A DNA stretch of 60,647 bases. Origin: Butyrivibrio sp. (GTDB taxonomy: Bacteria > Bacillota > Clostridia > Lachnospirales > Lachnospiraceae). The DNA lies in assembly GCF_017635265.1 (NCBI RefSeq), contig NZ_JAGBLU010000063.1:1-60647 (forward strand), in the 5' to 3' direction. Position 1 is the first letter of the stretch. The number at the start of each line of letters is the position of its first letter. Shown in pieces: positions 1-7,092 of the stretch. Made by a program: the position numbers and the translations under genes. The notes beneath the pieces were generated by a model. The model worked only from the letters and a program-made list of their open reading frames with translations. It was not told the DNA's origin and made no database searches.

Positions 1-2
1 AC

Positions 3-110
3 GATAGGTATCAGGTGCAGCTACAAGGTATGGCACCAAATGAATACTATCACTATAAGGTAACCAATCAACTACCATCAGCATTGGCAATAAATACTGC
101 CAAAAAATAA
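3..110 (+). mobile_element. C-terminal remnant of an IS3-family transposase
   Basis: An open frame enters from the left edge and stops with TAA at 108-110, giving about 35 residues. It contains RYQVQLQGMAPNEY, which resembles the end of IS3-family OrfB integrases, where a conserved R-(Y/I)-Q-x-x-L-x-G-M-(T/A)-P-x-(E/Q)-Y stretch closes the protein. The sequence just after the stop, which includes TGTCCTTGACA, may be the outer end of the element. Only the tail is in the window, so intact IS and decayed fragment cannot be told apart. Confidence 0.55.
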
Positions 111-283
111 TGCGTGTGTCCTTGACATGGGGTTCACTTTACTCTTAAACACACTGCCTATATTACAAGAATATGAATGGTAGCAGAACAAAAGCTACTA
201 GAAAGTTCAATTGGAATATAATCAAGATAATTGACGAGGGCAGTAGTAAAACAGAAAGATTTCTTTTAAAGAGTAGATGGAGA

Positions 284-412
284 ATGAAAGCATATTCACA
301 TAAAGTTCAATATTACGAAACAGATAAGATGGGAATTACTCATCACTCCAACTATATCAGGTGGATAGAGCAGGCAAGGATAGATTTTTTCTCATTTGTG
401 ATTCAGAAATAA
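284..412 (+). pseudogene. Truncated acyl-CoA thioesterase (4HBT/YbgC-like) N-terminus
   Basis: From ATG 284, preceded by AGATGGAGA, the frame encodes the typical opening of a hotdog-fold thioesterase: a short strand, YYETDKMGITHHSNYIRW and EQARIDFF. This includes the D-x-M-G-x-x-H-H-x-N-Y motif with the catalytic Asp. The normal protein is about 130-145 residues; here the frame stops after 42 with an unrelated tail (SFVIQK). An 11-nt direct repeat, TGATTCAGAAA, occurs at 399-409 and 439-449 right at the break, consistent with a deletion or rearrangement. A longer frame opens at 173 but has no family resemblance before residue 38. Very likely non-functional. Confidence 0.6.
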
Positions 413-503
413 GAAATTTAAAAATATAAGCAATTTACTGATTCAGAAAGAGTAACTGCAAAGCTACATGTTTTTCTGATTGAAACCTACCGATAAACAA
501 TAG

Positions 504-528
504 CCCTCAGGTAATATACGCCTGAGGG
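504..528. repeat. Perfect 8-bp hairpin between thioesterase remnant and XRE gene
   Basis: CCCTCAGG (504-511) and CCTGAGGG (521-528) enclose a 9-nt loop. No T-run follows, so this is a stem-loop of unknown role rather than a convincing terminator. Apart from it and the inverted repeat at 603-660, the stretch 413-679 shows no gene. Confidence 0.5.
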
Positions 529-602
529 ATAAGTATTTGTTCTGTAACTACTTCTACGAAAAGTAGAGTGAGATATTGAGCAAAAATATTCTCTGTTCTC
601 CT

Positions 603-660
603 ATTGGTAGGGTTACAATATTAGTATGACCGTTTAACCTTATAAGTGTAACCAACCAAT
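603..660. promoter_or_regulatory. Inverted repeat upstream of the XRE regulator, probable operator
   Basis: ATTGGTAGGGTTACA (603-617) is mirrored by TGTAACCAACCAAT (647-660), a 13-bp match with a one-base bulge and a spacer of about 29 nt. It lies 20 nt before the start of the XRE gene, as expected for an autoregulatory operator. Binding by that protein is inferred. Confidence 0.45.
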
Positions 661-679
661 TTTCGGATAGGAGATTTTT

Positions 680-1441
680 ATGCTTGACCAGAAGAAAACA
701 GGAATGTTCATAAATGAAATGCGAAAGGAAAAGGGACTAACCCAAAAGCAATTGGCAGAAGAAATAGGTGTCAGTGATAAGGCAGTTTCCAAGTGGGAAA
801 ACGGAAGAGGTATGCCGGACACTTCGATTATTCCTGACCTTTGCAAGGTACTTGGCATTAACATAAATGAACTATTATCAGGTGAGCGCCTGTCTGAAGA
901 TGCTTATAACGGAAAGGCGGAAAACAATATGGTAGAACTGATAAAAGATAATGAAAAAACAAAACGTGAGAACACGGGGGCAGTAATTGGTACAATTATA
1001 GGTGGAGTGCTGCTTTGCCTGTTTATCTATGGCATTACAGTTATTTCCGGCGGCATGGCACAGATAATATGGTTTTTGGATGCGCCATCTCTGGTTGCTG
1101 TTCTTGGAATACAGTTTATTATTTTGGGAGCATCCGGGCAGTTTTACAACTATTTTAGAAGTTTCAGACTTGTTTTTGCGCCCAAAAGCTATAATCCTGA
1201 GGAACTTAAACTGCTTGCAGACAAATCCGAATATGCTGTTAGTTTTGGAATTAAAGCAATATTGTTGGCCGGGGCATTATCCAGTATCATAGGCTTTGTC
1301 ATGGTGGCCGGAACAATAGGTGATTTATCACTCCTTGGGCCAAGCCTCGCGGTCGCTGTACTGACGTTGTTCTATTCGGTCCTGATATCGCTTTTTATGT
1401 ATGTCATAAAAGGAAGAGTACACAGAATATATGAAGATTGA
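680..1441 (+). CDS. XRE-family regulator with C-terminal membrane domain
   Basis: This 253-aa protein has a classical XRE helix-turn-helix at residues 7-63 (MRKEKGLTQKQLAEEIGVS, KAVSKWENGRGMPD), a short linker, then hydrophobic segments at roughly 103-123, 130-150, 188-210 and 222-243 that should anchor it in the membrane. Such HTH-plus-membrane proteins are common in Clostridia and are thought to sense envelope conditions, but no ligand can be read here. The ATG at 680 follows GGATAGGAGATTTTT. It is a single gene closed by the shared terminator with putP. The inverted repeat just upstream suggests self-regulation. Confidence 0.8.
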   Translation: MLDQKKTGMFINEMRKEKGLTQKQLAEEIGVSDKAVSKWENGRGMPDTSIIPDLCKVLGININELLSGERLSEDAYNGKAENNMVELIKDNEKTKRENTGAVIGTIIGGVLLCLFIYGITVISGGMAQIIWFLDAPSLVAVLGIQFIILGASGQFYNYFRSFRLVFAPKSYNPEELKLLADKSEYAVSFGIKAILLAGALSSIIGFVMVAGTIGDLSLLGPSLAVAVLTLFYSVLISLFMYVIKGRVHRIYED

Positions 1442-1452
1442 AAGCTAAATAT

Positions 1453-1498
1453 AAAAAGGTCTCCGGGTGCGTGTGATATGTACCCAGAGACCTTTTTT
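1453..1498. terminator. Bidirectional terminator between XRE gene and putP
   Basis: AAAAAGGTCTC (1453-1463) pairs with GAGACCTTTTT, extended inwards by GGGT/ACCC. A-runs on one side and T-runs on the other serve both convergent genes. Confidence 0.85.
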
Positions 1499-1501
1499 GA
1501 T

Positions 1502-2989
1502 TCAATTCTTTTTTGTACAAAGGCTTACAACAACATTTACTGCAAGGGCAATCAAAAATGCCGGTAAAAGCTCATAGATTGCGAATCCACCGCCAAGTTT
1601 TGCGATTCCGTATTTCCAGATAAATACAAAGGCGCCACCGGTTATCATTCCGGCAAGAGCACCCTGAAGAGTCGATTTATTCCAGAAGAGGGACAAAAGA
1701 ACTACAGGACCAAATGCAGCTCCAAATCCGGCCCAGGCAAAGGAAACAATCTGGAAAACAGATGAATCAGGATCTCTTGCTATGAAGATGGCAACTATAG
1801 AGATGAGAACTACAGTAATCTTGGCAACTTTAACCTGAGTCTCGTCATCAAGTTTCTTTTTACCGAAAGCCTGTATAAGGTCGGATGAAATTGCAGAAGC
1901 AGAAGCCAAAAGCTGAGAGTCCGCAGTTGACATAGTTGCGGCTAGGATTCCTGAGAGAATGATACCGCCGACAACTGCAGGAAGTATTCCATAGTTGCTC
2001 ATAAGGTTTGTGATATAGATAATAACTCTCTCCGCATTTCCGCTGCCTTCGAGCACTGGGATCTTGCCATTTGCACTCATTGCAAGACCGATAACTCCAA
2101 TGGCAAGGGCAATGAACATGGCTATAACAACCCATACACTGGCAACTCTTCTTGAAATAGAGATTTTCTTCTCATCTTCGATAGCCATAAAACGCACTAA
2201 GATATGTGGCATTCCAAAGTAGCCAAGTCCCCAGGCCAGCATTGAGCATGCAGTCAGTGCGCCGTAAGGAGTTGAAGTTTTGGAAACGGGGTCATAAAGT
2301 TCGGATATACTTAAATAGCCGGGAAGAGATCTGGCATTATCTATAACGGCATTTAAACCGCCGGCCTGATTTATTCCAAAAAAGATAACGATAATGAGAG
2401 ACAAGGTCATTGCTATACTTTGAACCAGATCAGTCATACATACTGCCTTAAATCCACCAAGTGAGCAATACAGCGCAATTATAATAGCGCTTACTATCAT
2501 TGCAAAGGTGTAATCAATTCCAAACAGGGTATTAAAAAGCTTGCCGCAGGCAGCAAATCCGGATGCAACATAAGGAATGAAGAATACGACAATAACAAGA
2601 GCTGAGATAAGAGTAATTATTTTTTTCTCATCCTTATATCTGGCAGCAAAATATTCAGGAATCGTGATGGCCCCGAGCTTTTCCGTGGATTTTCTGATCC
2701 TTGAGGCAACTAAAAGCCAGTTGAGATATGTTCCAATGGCAAGGCCGATTATTGTCCATGTGGCATCGGCCATACCGGAGAGATAGGCAAGTCCGGGAAT
2801 TCCAAGAAGCAGCCAGCTACTCATATCTGAGGCTTCCGCACTCATGGCTGCAACCAAAGGACCTAGTTTTCTTCCTCCAAGATAGAAATCTCCGGCATCA
2901 TCATTTCCTTTAGAAAAAATAACACCTATAAGGATCATCATCGCCAGATACAGCACAATTACAATACCGATTACAAGTTGTGTTCCCAT
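1502..2989 (-). CDS. putP: Sodium/proline symporter (SSS family)
   Basis: A 495-aa polytopic membrane protein of the sodium:solute symporter family with about 13 hydrophobic helices. The N-terminus contains the family signature DFYLGGRKLGPLVAAMSAEASDMSSW, shown here only as position: it spans the first periplasmic loop and helix 2. Later segments such as GGFKAVCMTDLVQS and ADSQLLASAS match the PutP group, which imports L-proline with Na+. The frame can be extended to a GTG at 3001, but ATG 2989 has GGGAGG at the right distance and is preferred. It is transcribed alone from a TTGACT/TAACGT promoter. Proline specificity is by family resemblance only. Confidence 0.9.
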   Translation of the reverse strand: MGTQLVIGIVIVLYLAMMILIGVIFSKGNDDAGDFYLGGRKLGPLVAAMSAEASDMSSWLLLGIPGLAYLSGMADATWTIIGLAIGTYLNWLLVASRIRKSTEKLGAITIPEYFAARYKDEKKIITLISALVIVVFFIPYVASGFAACGKLFNTLFGIDYTFAMIVSAIIIALYCSLGGFKAVCMTDLVQSIAMTLSLIIVIFFGINQAGGLNAVIDNARSLPGYLSISELYDPVSKTSTPYGALTACSMLAWGLGYFGMPHILVRFMAIEDEKKISISRRVASVWVVIAMFIALAIGVIGLAMSANGKIPVLEGSGNAERVIIYITNLMSNYGILPAVVGGIILSGILAATMSTADSQLLASASAISSDLIQAFGKKKLDDETQVKVAKITVVLISIVAIFIARDPDSSVFQIVSFAWAGFGAAFGPVVLLSLFWNKSTLQGALAGMITGGAFVFIWKYGIAKLGGGFAIYELLPAFLIALAVNVVVSLCTKKN

Positions 2990-3022
2990 AAATCCTCCCA
3001 CATAATATTTTTCTTTTTTAAT

Positions 3023-3051
3023 ACGTTAGCACAGTAAAGTTACAGAGTCAA
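3023..3051 (-). promoter_or_regulatory. Probable putP promoter
   Basis: On the minus strand, TTGACT (3051-3046) and TAACGT (3028-3023) are separated by 17 bp, 34 nt upstream of the preferred ATG. Confidence 0.5.
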
Positions 3052-3134
3052 TGTATAAATGAACAGGGCCATGTGCCTGAAAACAGTAGAAACAGCACTT
3101 GGGACTGTGTAAAAAGCAGCATGGAAAAAATACA

Positions 3135-3163
3135 TTGTGTGCAAGGTAAAATAATGATAGAAT
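3135..3163 (+). promoter_or_regulatory. Probable promoter of the methionine sulfoxide reductase gene
   Basis: TTGTGT (3135-3140) and TAGAAT (3158-3163) are separated by 17 bp, about 60 nt before the start codon. Confidence 0.5.
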
Positions 3164-3223
3164 CGGCTTTGAGATGATGGAAGATGTTCCATTTAATAGA
3201 TAACAGCAATAAGGAGCACGGTT

Positions 3224-3694
3224 ATGACAGATTACAAGTTATTAGCACAGCAGATAAAGGTTCTTGCAGAGGATGAACCGAATTTCATGCCGGTATTTTC
3301 CAATGCGTCGGCACTTTTATATGAGAACATGGAAGATTTGAACTGGGCAGGCTTTTACCTTATGGACAAGGGATCTCTTTTGCTGGGACCTTTTCAGGGA
3401 AAGGTGGCATGTATAAGAATTGAGCTTGGAAAAGGAGTATGCGGTACTGCAGCCGGTAAGGACGAAACACAGCTGGTAAAAAATGTTCATGAATTCGCCG
3501 GACATATTGCCTGCGACAGCGCATCAAATTCTGAAATAGTTGTTCCGATTCACAAGGATGGAAAGGTTGTTGCAGTACTTGATATTGACAGCCCAAGCCT
3601 TAACAGATTTGACGAGGCAGATAAAGAGGGCCTTGAGACTTTCGTAAAAGCCCTTGAAGAAGTAGTGGATTTTAGTGAAATAACCTTTGCATAA
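3224..3694 (+). CDS. msrC: Free methionine-(R)-sulfoxide reductase (GAF domain)
   Basis: A 156-aa single GAF-domain protein of the fRMsr/YebR family, which reduces free L-methionine-(R)-sulfoxide in the cytoplasm using thiol cofactors. The conserved cysteines are present: C63 in KVACIRIELGKGVCGT, C73 in the same stretch, and C97 in HIACDSASNSEIVVP. These match the catalytic and resolving cysteines of the family. Length is typical. The ATG follows AAGGAGCACGGTT. The threonine aldolase gene starts 71 nt downstream in the same direction, so co-transcription is possible but not evident. Confidence 0.92.
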   Translation: MTDYKLLAQQIKVLAEDEPNFMPVFSNASALLYENMEDLNWAGFYLMDKGSLLLGPFQGKVACIRIELGKGVCGTAAGKDETQLVKNVHEFAGHIACDSASNSEIVVPIHKDGKVVAVLDIDSPSLNRFDEADKEGLETFVKALEEVVDFSEITFA

Positions 3695-3765
3695 AATTTT
3701 TATAAACGTATAATTGATAATTTATAATCATAAAATGCAAGAATAATGGAGGCAGATATACCGGC

Positions 3766-4851
3766 ATGAATCAGAAGATTTCTTTTTCCAGTGATTACAC
3801 AAAAGGCGCACATCCACTGATTTTGCAGCGTCTTACTGAAACAAATTTCGAGCAGATAGCAGGATACGGGACAGATGATTATTGCAAGAATGCTGCAGAT
3901 AAAATCAAGAAGAAATGCAATGCCCAGGATGCAGATGTCTTTTTTCTCGTAGGTGGTACTCAGACAAACCAAACGGTCATTGACATGTTGCTTGAGCCTT
4001 ATGAAGGAGTAGTGGCAGCGCAGACAGGACACGTTGCAGCCCATGAGGCAGGTGCCATTGAGTTTTCCGGTCATAAAGTTCTGACCCTTCCAAGTTTTCA
4101 GGAAGAGCCACAGTTCGAAGACAAGACAAAACCATGTTATTCAGATCAGGTGGGCAAAATAAAAGCTGAAGACATAAAAAAACTGATTGATAGTTTTTAT
4201 GTTGACGATAATCATGAGCACATGGTTTTCCCGGGGGCTGTTTATATTTCCCATCCCACTGAGTACGGAACTCTTTATTCAAAGGCTGAACTGGAAGAGA
4301 TTTCAGCGATTTGCAGACAGTATAAGATTCCTCTTTTCCTTGATGGTGCAAGGCTCGGATATGGTCTTAAAGCTAAAAGAACTGATGTCACATTGGAAGA
4401 CATAGCAAGGCTTGTTGACGTTTTCTATGTTGGAGGAACCAAAGTAGGAGCGATGTTTGGAGAAGCGGTTGTGTTCCCGGGGAAAGTCCCGGTAAAGCAT
4501 CCTGTTCCCATAATCAAGCAGCATGGAGCGCTTCTTGCGAAAGGATGGCTCTTGGGGCTTCAGTTCGATACGCTTTTCACAGATGACCTTTATATGAAGA
4601 TAAGCCAAAATGCTATTGATATGGCGGAACTTTTAAGAGAAGGACTTCAGAAAAAAGGCTATCAGCTCTATATCGATTCTCCAACCAATCAGCAATTTGT
4701 TGTAATGGAGGATGAGAAGTTAAAAGAGCTTTCAGAGCACGTAACATATGGATTCTGGGAAAAGCTTGATGATACTCATACTGTAGTGAGATTTGCTACG
4801 GACTGGGCAACCAAAAAAGAGGATATCGATACACTTTTGAAATATCTGTAA
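3766..4851 (+). CDS. ltaE: Low-specificity L-threonine aldolase-type PLP enzyme
   Basis: A 361-aa fold-type I PLP enzyme of the beta-eliminating lyase/threonine aldolase family, which cleaves L-threonine or L-allo-threonine to glycine and acetaldehyde. FLDGARLGYGL carries the aspartate that binds the PLP ring nitrogen, and VGGTKVGAMFGE contains the Schiff-base lysine (about K226). FLVGGTQTNQ near residue 65 is the usual cofactor phosphate region. The preferred ATG at 3766 follows AATGGAGGCAGATATACCGGC. Members of this family in Firmicutes are often annotated as low-specificity aldolases; the exact substrate cannot be read. Confidence 0.87.
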   Translation: MNQKISFSSDYTKGAHPLILQRLTETNFEQIAGYGTDDYCKNAADKIKKKCNAQDADVFFLVGGTQTNQTVIDMLLEPYEGVVAAQTGHVAAHEAGAIEFSGHKVLTLPSFQEEPQFEDKTKPCYSDQVGKIKAEDIKKLIDSFYVDDNHEHMVFPGAVYISHPTEYGTLYSKAELEEISAICRQYKIPLFLDGARLGYGLKAKRTDVTLEDIARLVDVFYVGGTKVGAMFGEAVVFPGKVPVKHPVPIIKQHGALLAKGWLLGLQFDTLFTDDLYMKISQNAIDMAELLREGLQKKGYQLYIDSPTNQQFVVMEDEKLKELSEHVTYGFWEKLDDTHTVVRFATDWATKKEDIDTLLKYL

Positions 4852-4866
4852 TAACCGTTTAAAAGA

Positions 4867-4949
4867 AAAAGCTTACCATATTTTAGATGAACGGCGGCTA
4901 CTGATCAGTAATGCCGCTTACATGCCAAAATAGGGTAAGCTTATTTTTT
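4867..4949. terminator. Large bidirectional terminator between ltaE and GH28 gene
   Basis: AAGCTTACC-A-TATTTT on the left mirrors AAAATAGGGTAAGCTT on the right, with an internal GCGGC/GCCGC stem and a T-run at 4943-4949. It serves convergent genes. Confidence 0.8.
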
Positions 4950-4962
4950 AATTATTATTTAA

Positions 4963-6519
4963 TCAAGAAACACTTTTTATGTTTTCAAATGATATATTTT
5001 CACAGTATTCCATATGGATGCTGTCGCTGTCATTTGACGGATTTTCCATTGTAATATCTTTAAAAGAAATATTTTTTATCTCGAAACCTGGTTCATCAAA
5101 ACCGCAAAGCAGGATCGATGGGCAGTTGTGCCATTCATTTTTTCCGGCATTATTGTCCAGATAGCGCCCTAAAAGATGCAGCCTTTCAAAGTGACAGAAG
5201 CCAAGCACAGGTGGCACTTTTGAACCTTCACCGTCGTCGTTGTAACCAACGGAATGCATCTGGATATGGGAGGCTGTAATGTCTCTTACGAGCACATTTT
5301 TTACATATCCGCCGCGCTTTTTGGTGGCTTTTATCTCAATTCCTGACCAGGTAGGCCCCATATCACAGTCCCATAGTCTTACATCTTCAACACCGCCTGA
5401 CATCTCACTTCCGATACAAAGACCATGACCGTAATGGCAGATGCTGTCAAAAACACGGATATGCTTTGTTGGTCTGTTAATGACGTTTCCCTCGGGATTT
5501 TTTCCCGATTTGATGGCGACTGAGTCGTCTTCTGTATAGAATTCGCAGGCATAGAGCGTTGAATTGGTAGAAGAATCCGGATCCCATCCATCGCCGTTCC
5601 ATACGCCTTCTGACTTGATAATACAATGATCGGTCACAATTCTATCGGAGTAGATAAAATGCAGGTTCCAGGATGGGCCATAGCCGAGAGTAAGACCATG
5701 AATCCAGATGTTTTGGCAATTACTCATATTTATCAGCCTGCCGCGAAATCTGCTGGCAATGGTTTCAGGCTTCTCATATTCTTTTATCTTATCGCCAAGA
5801 GAAGCGATGTAGTCCTTTAGTCTTTCTCCCTCAATTCTGGCAATGGCCTTGGCCAGAGTAGCTCCGCCGCCCATTATGCTTCCTTTTCCGTGAATAAGCA
5901 CATTTTCGCAGTTATAACCGCTATCATGATCAAGTTCGCCCAGATTAAGAAGGCTCCTGTAACATTCCATCTCGTAGCCTTCAAAGCGGCTTTTTATTTT
6001 GGGAAGATAATCAAAGGGCTCGTCAGTACCCTGTAAAAGAGCTCCCTCATCAAGGAATATTTCTGTATTTGAATGAACGTTCAATGCACCTGTCAAAAAA
6101 GTTCCTGCAGGAATATAGACTACTGAATTTTCATCACACGCATCCAGAGCAGACTGAATTACGTTAGTGTTTAGTGTTTTACCATCTCCTATGGCATTGT
6201 ATGGAGCCTTGGTGATGTCGATTTTTTCACGGGATTTTTTTGTTTTTATTTTTATGTCACCAAGCAGAAGTGGCTCGCCGGCATCTTTTCCTTCCACATT
6301 CGGGCTATATACTATATAAACTGAAACCTCGTAAGTTGTATCAGGAGTAAGATCTGATAAAGTGGCGTGAGTTTTGTTGGTTTTTATCGTATCCAGAGTA
6401 TTGGCATTAACAACCAGATATTCACAATCAGGAGTTGCATCAAGCGGAAGATCCCAAAAAATCTCTGCGAAGGTATCAGATACTCTGTAATCTAAAAGAA
6501 AATCAAAAATAACGCTCAT
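4963..6519 (-). CDS. Glycoside hydrolase family 28 (exo-polygalacturonase-like)
   Basis: A 518-aa protein with a fibronectin-III-like N-terminal domain (about residues 3-92) followed by a GH28 parallel beta-helix. The active-site signatures are visible: NGDGWDPDSS (308-317, the N/D-x-D pair), EDDSVAIKSG (D331-D332), HYGHGLCIG (G364-H365-G366) and GIEIKATK near residue 400, matching the RIK motif. GH28 enzymes hydrolyse galacturonan. There is no signal peptide, so this is probably a cytoplasmic enzyme that trims imported oligogalacturonates from an end, as in the FN3-GH28 exo group. ATG 6519 has GAGGATTTCTT upstream. No transporter is adjacent; the nearest sugar locus lies at 34-41 kb. Confidence 0.9.
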   Translation of the reverse strand: MSVIFDFLLDYRVSDTFAEIFWDLPLDATPDCEYLVVNANTLDTIKTNKTHATLSDLTPDTTYEVSVYIVYSPNVEGKDAGEPLLLGDIKIKTKKSREKIDITKAPYNAIGDGKTLNTNVIQSALDACDENSVVYIPAGTFLTGALNVHSNTEIFLDEGALLQGTDEPFDYLPKIKSRFEGYEMECYRSLLNLGELDHDSGYNCENVLIHGKGSIMGGGATLAKAIARIEGERLKDYIASLGDKIKEYEKPETIASRFRGRLINMSNCQNIWIHGLTLGYGPSWNLHFIYSDRIVTDHCIIKSEGVWNGDGWDPDSSTNSTLYACEFYTEDDSVAIKSGKNPEGNVINRPTKHIRVFDSICHYGHGLCIGSEMSGGVEDVRLWDCDMGPTWSGIEIKATKKRGGYVKNVLVRDITASHIQMHSVGYNDDGEGSKVPPVLGFCHFERLHLLGRYLDNNAGKNEWHNCPSILLCGFDEPGFEIKNISFKDITMENPSNDSDSIHMEYCENISFENIKSVS

Positions 6520-6675
6520 AAGAAATCCTCTTTTCTAATATATAAAACCATAATAAATTGTGAAAAAAAATGAATCTATCTGAAAATGACCTTAAATTAT
6601 GCAGTTTCAACCATGCGAAAAAACGTTAAATCCATATGGAATATCAGTGATGCCGGTAAGAGATTAATTTTTATC

Positions 6676-6704
6676 TTGCATGGTAAAAAAATAAGTAGTA
6701 TTAT
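6676..6704 (+). promoter_or_regulatory. Promoter of the ileS T-box transcript
   Basis: TTGCAT (6676-6681), a 17-bp spacer and TATTAT (6699-6704) place the transcript start near 6711, at the base of the leader RNA. Confidence 0.65.
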
Positions 6705-6710
6705 ATGAAC

Positions 6711-6979
6711 GTTATTAAGAATAAAAAAGCTGTGACGAAGACAGTAGGCAGTGTATGAAAGCTTTCAGAGAGCCGGCGGTTGGTGTGAGCCGGTGCGAGT
6801 AGACGCTATCGAAAATCACTTCTGAGCTGCAGGATTGAACCTATAGTAGATCCTGACGAGTATCCCTTCGTTAACGGGAAGCGTATTCAACCATTTTAAA
6901 TGGCGCGTATGTGTAAACAGGTGGTATAACGAGAGTGTAATTACAGCCTCGTCCTTTTTACAAGGACGGGGCTTTTGTT
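6711..6979 (+). promoter_or_regulatory. T-box riboswitch leader, isoleucine-specific
   Basis: This leader senses uncharged tRNA-Ile and allows read-through into ileS. Stem I is the GC-containing region from about 6725, including AGAGAGCCGG. The specifier region reads GAAAATCACTTCTGAGCTG, with AUC (Ile) at 6815-6817 just before the conserved C-rich/GAGCTG element; a second AUC at 6808-6810 is a less likely reading. The T-box sequence AGGTGGTATAACGAG (about 6919-6933) provides the TGGT that pairs with the tRNA 3' end. The competing terminator is GCCTCGTCC (6946-6954) with GGACGGGGC (6964-6972) and a T-run. The downstream ileS gene confirms the assignment. Confidence 0.9.
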
Positions 6980-6988
6980 TGAGCAGAG

Positions 6989-7061
6989 CACCTGGCGAGG
7001 TATTATCGAGCCTGGTGTGAGCCATGGGTGAACACTTAGCGAGACTATGTCGAGCTTAGTG
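6989..7061 (+). repeat. Two tandem related 29-nt hairpins between T-box terminator and ileS
   Basis: Copy 1 (6989-7017) has arms CACCTGGC and GCCTGGTG; copy 2 (7033-7061) has arms CACTTAGC and GCTTAGTG. Both have a 13-nt loop of form GAGnnTATnnCGA-like sequence and start 44 nt apart. Each stem has one internal mismatch. The substitutions in copy 2 are paired on both arms, so the stem itself is conserved. They lie after the T-box terminator and before the ileS ribosome binding site, within the read-through mRNA only. Role unknown. Confidence 0.6.
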
Positions 7062-7092
7062 AGAATCCCAGTAATGATGAAAGGAGCAAATT

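Noticed and set aside
3002-3223. A riboswitch between putP and msrC
   Set aside because: Only two promoters were found; no conserved RNA motif or terminator pair could be recognised.
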